Source: CAISIP01 sp038326025 (lineage in GTDB: Bacteria > Pseudomonadota > Gammaproteobacteria > Burkholderiales > Burkholderiaceae_C). Taken from it: a DNA stretch of 64,000 nucleotides. A model generated the notes under the pieces. It was given only the letters and a program-made list of their open reading frames with translations. It had not been told where the DNA came from and ran no database searches. A program made the translations under genes and the position numbers. The stretch covers positions 1 through 64,000 of the forward strand of contig JBBQJP010000003.1 of NCBI GenBank assembly GCA_038326025.1. The letters run 5' to 3'. Shown one piece after another: positions 26,732-35,805 of this stretch (the stretch's first letter is position 1; the number at the start of each line of letters is the position of its first letter).

Positions 26732-27847
26732 TCAGAGCAAAGCACCGCGCGCTGCAATCGGCCAGATGGCCTCGACGCGGTCGCCTCGGATGCACACCAG
26801 TTCATCGTAGAGGTTGACGGTGGGGTCGCAATGCCCCGGCACGAGCATCAGCACATCCCCCAGGGCCAAAGACGAATCTGCCGGGACCTCCAGCACGCCA
26901 TGATCGTCGGCGGCTTTCACGTATTTGAGCTCCGGGCGCTGCCAGAGCGTGGGCATGCCGGAGTCGATGCTGGAAGCCTTCAGGCCCGCATCGAGGACCG
27001 CTCGCGTTGGCTGGGTACGACTGAGTACGGCGGTGCGAACGAACAGCGCATGCTCGAAGCGCACGTCCTGCGGCCCCAGCTGGTTGTCGCCATAATCGCG
27101 ATCCATGAAGATGTAGGAACCTGCCTGGATCTCGTTGAAGACGCCGGAATCGCGCTCCAGCAGGAAGGTGCCGGTACCCGCGCCGGTGACGCGTTCGACC
27201 TGCAGGCCGTCGGCCTCGATCAGCGAGCGGCTGAGCCGGGCGGCATCCGACGCCTGCGCAATCGCTTGCGCCCGCTCGGCCAGCGTACGCTTGTGCTGAG
27301 CCGGACCGTGGTAGCAATGGAGCCCGGCAAAATGCAACGGCGCATGGTCGGCTATCAGACGCGCCAAGCGCGCTGCGGCCGCACCAGGCGTAACGCCACA
27401 GCGGTGTCCGCCGACATCCACCTCCACATACACATCGATGGACACGCCCTGACTGCGCGCGACGTCCGCCAGCGCCAGCACCTGCGACGGGTCGTCCACC
27501 AGCACGCCCATGCGCGCGCGTCGGGCCAGCTCGGCCAGGTGCATCAGCTTTTTCGTACCAACCACCTGATTGGTGATCAGCACGTCGTCGATCCCGGCAT
27601 CGACAAATACCGCGGCTTCACTGACCTTCTGGCAGCACAGACCGATGGCGCCGAGCGCGATCTGGCGGCGCGCGATTTCGGGGCACTTATGACTCTTGGC
27701 ATGGACCCGCAACCGCACCGGATGGCCCTCGAGCGCATGCACCATCCGCTGCAGATTGCGCTCGAATGCATCGAGGTCGAGCACCAGCGCGGGGGTGTCG
27801 ATGGCGCTGACGAGGTCGGCGGGGTGGGCAGCTTTCCAGGGGGTCAT
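26732..27847 (-). CDS. D-3-hydroxyaspartate / D-threonine aldolase-like PLP enzyme
   Basis: A 371-residue type III PLP enzyme. The N-terminal part has D-T-P-A-L-V-L-D-L-D-A-F-E-R-N, the PLP Lys in R-V-H-A-K-S-H-K near residue 55, and then C-C-Q-K-V-S-E-A and T-G-A-G-T-G. The C-terminal metal site is V-P-G-H-C-D-P-T-V-N. The pattern is close to D-3-hydroxyaspartate aldolase (BhcC/DhaA), which cleaves beta-hydroxyaspartate to glycine and glyoxylate. The D-threonine aldolase activity is the alternative. It is the last gene of the minus-strand Dpp operon, 43 bp after the epimerase. Confidence 0.85.
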   Translation of the reverse strand: MTPWKAAHPADLVSAIDTPALVLDLDAFERNLQRMVHALEGHPVRLRVHAKSHKCPEIARRQIALGAIGLCCQKVSEAAVFVDAGIDDVLITNQVVGTKKLMHLAELARRARMGVLVDDPSQVLALADVARSQGVSIDVYVEVDVGGHRCGVTPGAAAARLARLIADHAPLHFAGLHCYHGPAQHKRTLAERAQAIAQASDAARLSRSLIEADGLQVERVTGAGTGTFLLERDSGVFNEIQAGSYIFMDRDYGDNQLGPQDVRFEHALFVRTAVLSRTQPTRAVLDAGLKASSIDSGMPTLWQRPELKYVKAADDHGVLEVPADSSLALGDVLMLVPGHCDPTVNLYDELVCIRGDRVEAIWPIAARGALL

Positions 27848-27890
27848 GAGGGGTACTTCGGTGATAAGGTCAGAAAAAATATGCAGACAA

Positions 27891-28808
27891 TCATGCGTTC
27901 AAGCCCAATGGCCCCGCTGCGCCGGCGGCGCCGCTCATGAGCAGGCGGCGTACATCACCGGCGTACACCACCTCGGAGTCATCCTGCGGGCGGTACCCGA
28001 GCTGGTGCCGCGCGGAGTGCAGCGACCAGAAGGCGCGAGTGTTGTCGGAGACCCCGTAGGCAATGACCCAGGGCACTGCGCCGTCGGCAACGATGCCCGA
28101 AGCTTCCACGGCACAGCGAACCAGCGACGCGCAATCACGATCACTGAGCCAGGCACCCAGCGCGCGCTTGAAGGCTGCAACGCCTGAAGGGCGAGGCAGC
28201 GAGGACGCCCCCGCAGGGGCGCCGGGCTCATAGCGCGCCACCTGGATCGGGTAAGGCGAACCGATGCGCAACATCACCACCTCAAGCTGACGACCAAAGG
28301 TGCCGCAGGCATAGGGGTGGCCCAGCAACTCGTAGGAAGCTTTGGCCCAACCATAAAAATTGTCTGCCAGCGGCAGGTCGCCCGGATAGACCTCGTCGCG
28401 CACGCGCTGGTGCACCTGCGCGTGTTCGTACCAGTCAGCTGCGTGGTTGGACGACACCATCACCACGCGCCGAACGCCGGCCTGCAGCGCAGCGCGGTAG
28501 ACCCGTTGCGCCATGCGAATGTTGGCGAACTCGGCATCAAAGCGCTCGATCTGGGCTGGCTCCGCGCTGTAGACATCGGCGGCGCCAGATGGGATGTAGG
28601 CGCTGTGCACCACCACATCGACGCCCGCAAACAGCGCATCCAGCTCCTCGTCACCGGCATCCAACAGGTTGAGGGCCTGGAAGCGCGCACCGGGCGGCAA
28701 CAGCGCCGGCGCCCGTAGGTCGACCAGCAGCAACTCATGGCGGCCCGCGAGTCCGGGCATGGCCAGCGTCGCGACATGACCGGCAGCGCCGGTGACCAGC
28801 AGTTTCAT
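27891..28808 (-). CDS. NAD-dependent epimerase/dehydratase (extended SDR)
   Basis: A 305-residue protein with the NAD motif G-A-A-G-H-V-A near the N-terminus, V-V-H-S-A-Y-I-P and V-V-M-V-S-S-N-H-A before the catalytic Y-G-W-A-K near residue 151. The arrangement resembles uronate dehydrogenases and sugar epimerases. Its start overlaps the end of the upstream barrel-protein gene by 4 nt. Substrate unknown. Confidence 0.8.
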   Translation of the reverse strand: MKLLVTGAAGHVATLAMPGLAGRHELLLVDLRAPALLPPGARFQALNLLDAGDEELDALFAGVDVVVHSAYIPSGAADVYSAEPAQIERFDAEFANIRMAQRVYRAALQAGVRRVVMVSSNHAADWYEHAQVHQRVRDEVYPGDLPLADNFYGWAKASYELLGHPYACGTFGRQLEVVMLRIGSPYPIQVARYEPGAPAGASSLPRPSGVAAFKRALGAWLSDRDCASLVRCAVEASGIVADGAVPWVIAYGVSDNTRAFWSLHSARHQLGYRPQDDSEVVYAGDVRRLLMSGAAGAAGPLGLNA

Positions 28809-30025
28809 GACGAGCCTCCTGCTGCAGCCAGCCCCTGGCGGATCCAGTCCAGGCGATTGAGCGGCATCATGGCGTAATGGTAGAAGTCAATGCCGCCTGC
28901 GCCGGCCTGCACGGCATGGCTGATTTTCTGCCGAAGGTTGGCCTCGTCCTGACAATCGGGCAACAGCGGCCGCAGGGCCACCGACAGGCGGGCCTGCGGG
29001 CCGAGCGCCTCACGGTAGCGTGCCAGTACCGCCGCCAGGCGTTCGGGCGTGTCCTGGTAACCCAGCACGCAGACCTCGTCGGTCACGGCGGCGATTGCGA
29101 TGGGGTCAATGCCCAAACGACGCGAGGCCGACAGCACGTCGTCGTCCGCCGCCACACCATGCATGACATGGGCCATGGTGCCAGCGTGGTCGACAAAGGT
29201 CAGCGGCACACCGCTGGGGGCGACGGCCTGATGCACCTCGGCCACCAAGCTGGTGACGGTGGCGGTTCGGACCGCCACATACTGTCTGAGGCTATCGCGC
29301 GCAGCATCCGCGAGCAAGAGCTGGCCCGGCAGCACCGTGCCGTCCCAGACAGGCTGCAGCGCTGCGCGAATGGCAGCTGCCAAGGCGGGTACATCGACGC
29401 CGGCATGGGTGGCCGCACTGCGGCAGTGCGCGCAAAAACAGAGCGACATCAGCGCACGCGCTTCCAGCGGCAGCGGGATCAGGTAACGCTCATGATGCTC
29501 GCCATGCTCCAGCGGGCGGTAATGCAGACTTTCGGCCAGCAGGCGCTGCACCGGCCGTCGCACGACGTCAGCCGCCAGCTCACAGCTGTAGCTGCGCACT
29601 CGCGGATTGGCCGGGCACAGGTCCGTGAGATAGGGGTCGCCGTAGACATTGCGCGTGGCGCAATCGGGGTGCGCCGTGGCGAGTGCCGAATTGTGCAAAA
29701 AGATTGTCCAGCCGGTCACCCCCATGCCACGCCCCTGCGCCCGTTCGCACAAGCCTGCCAGCACGTCATCACCTTCGGCAGCCGCCGCCTGACGCGGAAC
29801 CAGGCCACTGGCGTAGCGCTTCGGATCGACAGGAAACCAGGTGACATCGCCCTCGTTGCGAAAGACATGGCGTTTGGGATTGTGCGGGAACACATCCCGC
29901 GCATCGTGATAGGTCGCAGAGAAGGTCACGCTGTCAAGCCCTGCGCGTTGCTGTAGGTTGTCCAGCACCGTCGCGTGACCCTCATCGAGCAGGTCGGTGC
30001 CGAAAATGAATGCGGAAGCACGCAT
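28805..30025 (-). CDS. uncharacterised protein, possible glycoside-hydrolase-like TIM barrel
   Basis: A 406-residue protein I do not recognise with certainty. It has no signal peptide and no membrane segment. Alternating beta/alpha pattern, aromatic-rich strand ends (V-T-G-W-T-I-F-L-H-N-S) and a small Cys cluster L-C-F-C-A-H-C recall glycoside-hydrolase-like barrel proteins, which often carry such a C-x-C-x-x-C stretch. C-terminal G-A-G-G-I-D-F-Y-H-Y-A looks like the last barrel strand. It lies between a hydroxyacid dehydrogenase and an epimerase in one operon, so a role on a sugar acid or glycosylated substrate is possible. Confidence 0.6.
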   Translation of the reverse strand: MRASAFIFGTDLLDEGHATVLDNLQQRAGLDSVTFSATYHDARDVFPHNPKRHVFRNEGDVTWFPVDPKRYASGLVPRQAAAAEGDDVLAGLCERAQGRGMGVTGWTIFLHNSALATAHPDCATRNVYGDPYLTDLCPANPRVRSYSCELAADVVRRPVQRLLAESLHYRPLEHGEHHERYLIPLPLEARALMSLCFCAHCRSAATHAGVDVPALAAAIRAALQPVWDGTVLPGQLLLADAARDSLRQYVAVRTATVTSLVAEVHQAVAPSGVPLTFVDHAGTMAHVMHGVAADDDVLSASRRLGIDPIAIAAVTDEVCVLGYQDTPERLAAVLARYREALGPQARLSVALRPLLPDCQDEANLRQKISHAVQAGAGGIDFYHYAMMPLNRLDWIRQGLAAAGGSS

Positions 30026-30036
30026 GGAGTTTTCCC

Positions 30037-31005
30037 TCAGTACCAGAGCGCCTTGTCCACCACATTGCGCAGTGGCAGGCCGACGTCGAATCGGCGCGCG
30101 TTATCGGACAACACTTCAAGGCGCCGTTGGGGAATGTAAGGTCCGACGACGGCCACATGGGGCGTGAGCAGCGCGCGCGGCTCGCACCACAGCGGATGCG
30201 TCGGCGGCAGGGGTTCGATCTCGAAAACGTCCAGCGCCACGCCGCCCAGGCGCTTTTGCTGCAAGGCCTCGAGCACCGCGTCGAGATTGACCGTGGCGCC
30301 GCGGCCAATATTCACAAGCAAAGCATGCGGGCGCATGAGTGCCAGCCGCCGCGCATCCATCATGCCCTCGCTTTCGGGCGTGTGCGGCAGCGTCATCACC
30401 ACGGCATCCACCTCGGGAAGCAAGCTGTCCAGCGCCTTTGGCGGGTGCATGGCGACGAAACCTTCAGGGCAGACCGTGCAGCGAGGATCGACGCCCAGCA
30501 CCCTGACCCCAAAGGGATGCAACTGCCTGCCGATCTCGGCGCCAATTCCGCCGACGCCGACCACCAGTACAGTGCTCTCGGGCAGATGCAGGACATCGCT
30601 GTCGGCGAGATGGCGCGACCAATCGCCCGTGGGCTGCTGGCGCATATAGGTATGCAGATTGCGCGCCATCGCCAACAGCATGGCCACTGCGTGAATGGCG
30701 ACGTGGTCGTTGTAGATGCCGCGAAAGTTGGTCACCTGCACCGGATGTGCGACCAACTCCGGGAAAAAATACCCGGCCGGCGGCGCAGCTTGCGGTGCCT
30801 GCAGCCACTGCAGTGCACCGGCACAGGCCAGCAGTTCGGGGTCAAGCGTGCCGTAAGCCGCGACAGCCTGTGGCAGGTACTTCAGTGCAGCAGCCCGGTC
30901 AGGCGCAATGACCACCTCCAGACCGGGCGCCGTCTTGGCCACAGCCGCAGCCCATGACTCGGTCAGTTCATCGGCGGGGGGCAGCATCACCAAAAGCCGG
31001 CTCAT
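30037..31005 (-). CDS. D-isomer-specific 2-hydroxyacid dehydrogenase
   Basis: A 322-residue NAD-dependent dehydrogenase. The nucleotide motif V-G-V-G-G-I-G-A-E-I-G is in the middle; catalytic elements are V-N-I-G-R-G, the Glu of F-E-I-E-P-L-P and the His of L-T-P-H-V-A-V. It converts a 2-oxo acid to a D-2-hydroxy acid or the reverse. It overlaps the start of the next dehydrogenase's stop by 4 nt; two such enzymes in one operon may handle successive substrates. Confidence 0.88.
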   Translation of the reverse strand: MSRLLVMLPPADELTESWAAAVAKTAPGLEVVIAPDRAAALKYLPQAVAAYGTLDPELLACAGALQWLQAPQAAPPAGYFFPELVAHPVQVTNFRGIYNDHVAIHAVAMLLAMARNLHTYMRQQPTGDWSRHLADSDVLHLPESTVLVVGVGGIGAEIGRQLHPFGVRVLGVDPRCTVCPEGFVAMHPPKALDSLLPEVDAVVMTLPHTPESEGMMDARRLALMRPHALLVNIGRGATVNLDAVLEALQQKRLGGVALDVFEIEPLPPTHPLWCEPRALLTPHVAVVGPYIPQRRLEVLSDNARRFDVGLPLRNVVDKALWY

Positions 31006-31946
31006 TTCGGCACTCCGCTGGGGGTCACGGCGTTGCGCCAGGCTCCGCCGTGGCGCAAAACGTCCAGATTGTGCGCAAAGAGCTTACCCCAGCGCGCACC
31101 GAAACTGGGACTGTCGCCCGCATTGTGGGCGCTAAGGACCACACGTGGATCGGCCCACAGTGGCGAGCTGTCCGGCAAGGGCTCGACCTGCGTCACGTCC
31201 AGCCCGGCGCCGCGCAAACGTCCTTGCTGCAACGCGTCCACCAGCGCTGCTTCATCGACCAAGCTGCCGCGCCCGACGTTGATGAGCCAGCCAGTGCCAA
31301 GGAGGTCCAGTTCGGTTTCACCAATCAGCGAACTGCCACCCGGCAGCGCCGGCAAACATAGCATCAGGATGTCGGCCCAGGCGCAGACCTCGCGCAAAAC
31401 CTCGGGGGAACGCACATCGCGGAGGCAGCCGGTATAGCTGGCGGGGTCACGCTTGATACCCACCATGTCCAGACCCCAGGACTGGGCGCGTCGGGCCACG
31501 CCCTCCCCTATGCCGCCCAGTCCCACAATGGCCAACTTCTTGCCCCCCAACTCTTCCCCGGGCAGAGCAATCCACTGGGAACGGGTCATGTTGCGTACCG
31601 ATTCGCCGACGCGGCGCGTGAGCGCAAGCATCAAGGCAAAGGCATGCTCAGCAACGCACTCGGCATGCACGCCCGCCGCTGTGGTCAGCGTCACCCCTTG
31701 CGTACTCAGACGCTCCAGCGGGTACTGCTCGATGCCGGCGCCACAGCCTGCGATCCATTTCAGATCCGGTGTCAGAAAGTCAGGCCGCCAGGTGTAGGTG
31801 ACCAGAACCACGGCCCCTTGCTGCATGGCTCTGGCAACACCCTCGTCGTCGGCCGGGGCGTCGAGCTTGAGGCCGGGGACGCTGCGCACGAAATCGGCAA
31901 CGCCTGGCGGCAGCTTGTGGTGAAGGACAATGGATAGCTCTGTCAT
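31002..31946 (-). CDS. D-isomer-specific 2-hydroxyacid dehydrogenase, second copy
   Basis: A 314-residue paralogue with V-G-L-G-G-I-G-E-G-V-A, I-N-V-G-R-G-S-L-V-D-E, V-E-P-L-P and the catalytic His in L-S-A-H-N-A-G. It is only moderately like its neighbour, so the pair is not a recent duplication. It follows the ABC permease gene by 17 bp on the same strand. Confidence 0.88.
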   Translation of the reverse strand: MTELSIVLHHKLPPGVADFVRSVPGLKLDAPADDEGVARAMQQGAVVLVTYTWRPDFLTPDLKWIAGCGAGIEQYPLERLSTQGVTLTTAAGVHAECVAEHAFALMLALTRRVGESVRNMTRSQWIALPGEELGGKKLAIVGLGGIGEGVARRAQSWGLDMVGIKRDPASYTGCLRDVRSPEVLREVCAWADILMLCLPALPGGSSLIGETELDLLGTGWLINVGRGSLVDEAALVDALQQGRLRGAGLDVTQVEPLPDSSPLWADPRVVLSAHNAGDSPSFGARWGKLFAHNLDVLRHGGAWRNAVTPSGVPK

Positions 31947-31963
31947 GGTCTCATTTGCTTGTG

Positions 31964-32884
31964 CTACAGCGCGGTGTCAGGGCGCGCGACGGCACCAGCG
32001 TGGCGCGGATCCATCACATCGCGGATGGCATCGCCCAGAACATTGAAGGCGAGCATCAACATCACGAGCGCTGCGGTGGGAAAGATCACCAGCCAAGGCG
32101 CCACCGTAATGAAGTCGCGCGCCTTGGACAACATGCTGCCCCAGTCGGCCTGCGGCGGGCTGACGCCGAGACCCAGAAAGCTCAGCGAGGCATAGGCCAG
32201 TTGGGCGGTGGACATGCTCAACGCGGCCAATACGATGACCGGCGGTAGAACGTTGGGCACGAAATGGCGCAGCAGGATCATCGGCGTGCTGACACCCGCC
32301 AGGCGGGCTGCATCCAGGTACTCCGCGCTGTTGATGCTCAAGGCACTAGACCGCGCGATGCGGGTGAAACGCGGCGTGTACACGATGGCGATGGCCACTA
32401 TCGCGTTGATCAGCCCAGGCCCCAGCACAGCCACGATGATGATCGCCAGCAGCAGCGTGGGAAACGCAAAAAGCACGTCCTGGCTGCGGTTGAGCAAGGT
32501 GTCGATCCAGCCGCCAAAGTAGCCGGCCACAATGCCGATCACCACACCCAGCAGCATGGCGATGGCCACGGAAAAAACGGCCACCGAGACAGCGATGCCC
32601 GAGCCCGAAATGATACGGCTGAGCGTATCGCGGCCCAGTTCGTCAGTGCCGAACAGGTGCCGTACCGAGGGGCCAGAGAGCGTGGCGGAAAAGTCGCTGA
32701 CATTGGCGTCAAAAGGTGAGACAAAGCGCCCGAACAGTGCCAGGAACGCGAACAAGGCGACGACGGTGAGTCCAAAGATACCGCCCTTGTGTTTCAGTAG
32801 TGCGCGCAGCACACCCGTGCCCCGCTGCAAGGGTATATCGTCGACCTGGTCGGTGATTGCAGGGGCGATTTGACCGGCTGTCAT
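31964..32884 (-). CDS. dipeptide-type ABC transporter permease (DppC/OppC family)
   Basis: A 306-residue inner-membrane permease with an N-terminal cytoplasmic segment and about six helices. F-G-T-D-E-L-G-R-D-T-L-S-R is the DppC signature before the second helix, and the EAA-like loop E-Y-L-D-A-A-R-L-A-G-V-S contacts the ATPases. It overlaps the DppB gene by 4 nt. Confidence 0.9.
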   Translation of the reverse strand: MTAGQIAPAITDQVDDIPLQRGTGVLRALLKHKGGIFGLTVVALFAFLALFGRFVSPFDANVSDFSATLSGPSVRHLFGTDELGRDTLSRIISGSGIAVSVAVFSVAIAMLLGVVIGIVAGYFGGWIDTLLNRSQDVLFAFPTLLLAIIIVAVLGPGLINAIVAIAIVYTPRFTRIARSSALSINSAEYLDAARLAGVSTPMILLRHFVPNVLPPVIVLAALSMSTAQLAYASLSFLGLGVSPPQADWGSMLSKARDFITVAPWLVIFPTAALVMLMLAFNVLGDAIRDVMDPRHAGAVARPDTAL

Positions 32885-33828
32885 CGGGGGCGTTGCCTCG
32901 GATCTAAAACGGGATAAAGCAGGTCAATGACCGCGTTGATGAAAACGAAGGCCCCGGCAAAAACCAGCGTGGTGGCGGTGACCATCGGGTAGTCGCGCGT
33001 CAGGATCGCCTCCAGCATGCCACGGCCCAAACCAGGCAGGCTGAAGATCTGCTCAACCACAATCAGGCCGCCAAGCATCACTCCGAACTGAAAGCCGATA
33101 AAGGTGACGATGGGGGGCAAGGCGTTGCGCAGCGCATGCCGGTACTGAATCCGCTCGTTGCGTACCCCCAGGGCACGTGCAGTGACGATGAAGGGCTCGG
33201 ACAGAACCTCGATCATGGCGCTGCGCGTCATCTGCATGGTCATGGCCGCTATCGGAAAGGTGATGGTCAGGAGCGGCATGACCATGGAACGCAGGTGCAG
33301 CATCGGATCTTGCGACCAGGGCGTGAACGCCACCTGAAACAGTTGCGGTGCCAGATGGGAGCCCAGCAGCAATATCAGGATACCGATCACAAAGATGGGG
33401 ACCGAGAAAATCACCAGCAGCAACGTGCGGATCGCCACATCCAACCGCCGGTTGGCATGGACTGCCGCCACGATTCCGGCAGGCAAGCCGATCAGTGTCG
33501 ACAGCAGAAGGCAAAGTATGGCGAGCTCCAGGGAGACCGGGATCTGGCTGATCAGGTCATCGCTGACCTGGCGGCCGGTGATTGGCGACTTGCCCAGATC
33601 ACCCTGTACCGCCTTGCCCAGCCAGCGCACGTACTGTACGGGCAGTGGCCTGTCGAGCCCAAGGTCACGGCGCACCTTGGCGAACTGCGCGTCGGTCGCC
33701 CCCTCCTGGCCCACGATGACACTGGTCATGTCGCCGGGGATCAACGAACCCATGGCAAACACCAGCACGGAGACGGCGAACATGACCGCCAGCAGTGAGC
33801 CCAGTCTGGACAGGACAGCTTTCAGCAT
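32881..33828 (-). CDS. dipeptide-type ABC transporter permease (DppB/OppB family)
   Basis: A 315-residue permease starting M-L-K-A-V-L-S-R-L-G-S-L-L-A-V, with F-A-M-G-S-L-I-P-G-D and the coupling segment V-T-A-R-A-L-G-V. The frame is open upstream, but the ATG at 33828 overlaps the ATPase stop by 7 nt and gives the usual N-terminal helix. It forms the channel with DppC. Confidence 0.9.
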   Translation of the reverse strand: MLKAVLSRLGSLLAVMFAVSVLVFAMGSLIPGDMTSVIVGQEGATDAQFAKVRRDLGLDRPLPVQYVRWLGKAVQGDLGKSPITGRQVSDDLISQIPVSLELAILCLLLSTLIGLPAGIVAAVHANRRLDVAIRTLLLVIFSVPIFVIGILILLLGSHLAPQLFQVAFTPWSQDPMLHLRSMVMPLLTITFPIAAMTMQMTRSAMIEVLSEPFIVTARALGVRNERIQYRHALRNALPPIVTFIGFQFGVMLGGLIVVEQIFSLPGLGRGMLEAILTRDYPMVTATTLVFAGAFVFINAVIDLLYPVLDPRQRPR

Positions 33829-34823
33829 GACAGGAGCGTTTGGGGCGAAGTTGGACCGACGAAGTGACAGGCGACGTGATGGCCCGGGCCGACTTCGCGC
33901 AGCAGAGGTTTCTGCTCGGCACACATGGGTTGTGCCATCGGACAACGGGTGCGAAAGCGACAGCCCGAGGGGGGATTCATCGGACTCGGCACATCGCCGC
34001 GCAGTGCAATTTCGCCACGCTGGCGCTCCAGGACGGGATCAGGAGTGAGTGTTGCAGCCCGCAGTGCGATCGAATAGGGGTGAAGCGGACGTTCGGCGAA
34101 ATCCCGTGTATCCGCGGACTCCACCATTTCGCCCAGATACATCACGATCACGCGGTGGCTGATCGCCTGCACGGCCGCAAGGTCGTGGCTGATGAAGAGG
34201 TAGGCCGTACCCAAGTCCTCCTGCAATTCGACCAGCAGGTTCAGTATCTGAGCCTGCAGCGAAATATCAAGCGAAGCGATGGCCTCGTCGTGAACCACCA
34301 TGGCCGGCTGGGCGATCAGCGAGCGCGCAATCGATGCACGCTGCTGCTGGCCGCCCGAGAGCTGGTGCGGCATGCGCGCGGCAAACTGCTCAGGCAAGCC
34401 GACGCGCTCCAGCATACGCGCAACCGCTTCGTGGGTCTTGCGCACGCCGCGTGCCTGCAGGGGCTCGGCCACGCTAGCGCCGACTGTGCGTCGCGGGTTC
34501 ATCGATCCGGTCGGATTCTGGAACACCATCTGGCTCTGCTGCCGCCGCTCACGGCCCGCCGCACCGGCCTCCCAAAGGTCGCCGCCATTGACCAGAATAC
34601 GCCCCGTTGTCAGCGGCAGCAGCCCCACCACCAAGCGCGCCAACGTGGACTTGCCACAACCGGATTCACCCACGATGCCCAGGGTCTGACCCTTGTTCAA
34701 CGACAGCGAAACACCGTCAACGGCGCGCAGCAGACCAGCTCCGGCAGTCCCGGACGAACGAATATTGAAATGTCGCACGGCTTGCTCGACGGCGAGCAGA
34801 GGCGGTTTGGCGTCATTGGCCAT
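33822..34823 (-). CDS. ABC transporter ATPase (DppF/OppF family)
   Basis: A 333-residue ATPase. Walker A is G-E-S-G-C-G-K-S-T, signature L-S-G-G-Q-Q-Q-R, Walker B-region H-D-E-A-I-A-S-L-D. The Cys-rich C-terminal segment C-R-F-R-T-R-C-P-M-A-Q-P-M-C is typical of oligopeptide ATPases. ATG at 34823 is preceded by GGAAAG; an upstream ATG at 34841 is possible. It overlaps the DppD gene by 11 nt. Confidence 0.9.
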   Translation of the reverse strand: MANDAKPPLLAVEQAVRHFNIRSSGTAGAGLLRAVDGVSLSLNKGQTLGIVGESGCGKSTLARLVVGLLPLTTGRILVNGGDLWEAGAAGRERRQQSQMVFQNPTGSMNPRRTVGASVAEPLQARGVRKTHEAVARMLERVGLPEQFAARMPHQLSGGQQQRASIARSLIAQPAMVVHDEAIASLDISLQAQILNLLVELQEDLGTAYLFISHDLAAVQAISHRVIVMYLGEMVESADTRDFAERPLHPYSIALRAATLTPDPVLERQRGEIALRGDVPSPMNPPSGCRFRTRCPMAQPMCAEQKPLLREVGPGHHVACHFVGPTSPQTLLSC

Positions 34824-35805
34824 GGAGGCTTTCCGGAACAAAAGCTTCCTGTGCGACCCAGCAGCGCGCCAAATGGCCTGGCAGGGTCTCCCGCAGCTCC
34901 GGATGGGTTTCGCAGCCAGCCCGGGCCAGCTCGCAGCGAGCGCGAAAACGACAGCCCGGAAGGGGGCGTGTCATGTCGGGTGGCGAACCGGCGAGCGAGG
35001 CCATCTTGCCACGCGTCTGATCGGCGCGCGGAATGGAGCGCAGCAGTCCCTGCGTGTAGGGGTGTCGGGGCCGTGCAAACAGTTCTTCCACCGGCGCCTC
35101 CTCGACGATTTCACCGGCATACATCACCGCCACGCGGTCGCACATACGGGCGATCACGCCCATGTTGTGGGTGATCAGAAGCAGTGCCGTGCCACGCTCG
35201 CGCGTCAGATCCTTCATCAACTCAAGCACCTGCGCCTGGATCGTCACGTCCAGCGCAGTGGTGGGCTCGTCGGCAATCAGTAGTTGCGGTTCGTGCAGCA
35301 TGCCCATGGCGATCACCACGCGCTGGCGCATGCCACCGGACATCTGGTGGGGGAAGGATGCCGCCTGGCGCTCGGGGTCAGGCATACCCACAGCAGCCAG
35401 CGCCCCAGTGATTGTGGCTTGCGCATCACCCTGGTGCCCATGGGCGCGCAAGGCCTCGCGCATCTGCCAGCCAATACTGTAGACCGGGTTGAGCGCGGTC
35501 ATCGGATTCTGGAAAACCATGCCGACCTTGGTACCACGTCGCTCGCGCATTTGCTCTTCATTGAGCGTCATCAGGTCGGTGCCGTCCAGGACCACCGAAC
35601 CTGACTCAATGCGGCCTGGCGCGGCTACAAGGCGAAGGATGGACATCGCGGTGACGCTCTTGCCCGAGCCTGACTCGCCCACCAGGCCCAGCGTCTCCCC
35701 CCGATTCACACAAAAAGAAACCCCGTCGACCGCCGTGATGGGGCCTTGGGGTGTAACAAATCGGGTGGTGAGCCGGGAAACCTCTAAAACGGGGGACTGG
35801 GTCAC
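34813..35805 (-). CDS. ABC transporter ATPase (DppD/OppD family)
   Basis: A 330-residue ATPase with Walker A G-E-S-G-S-G-K-S-V-T, signature M-S-G-G-M-R-Q-R, Walker B L-L-I-A-D-E-P-T-T-A-L-D and the Cys-bearing C-terminus C-R-F-R-A-R-C-E-L-A-R-A-G-C. The start codon is GTG at 35805, sharing a base with the stop of the binding-protein gene. Confidence 0.9.
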   Translation of the reverse strand: MTQSPVLEVSRLTTRFVTPQGPITAVDGVSFCVNRGETLGLVGESGSGKSVTAMSILRLVAAPGRIESGSVVLDGTDLMTLNEEQMRERRGTKVGMVFQNPMTALNPVYSIGWQMREALRAHGHQGDAQATITGALAAVGMPDPERQAASFPHQMSGGMRQRVVIAMGMLHEPQLLIADEPTTALDVTIQAQVLELMKDLTRERGTALLLITHNMGVIARMCDRVAVMYAGEIVEEAPVEELFARPRHPYTQGLLRSIPRADQTRGKMASLAGSPPDMTRPLPGCRFRARCELARAGCETHPELRETLPGHLARCWVAQEAFVPESLHGQ

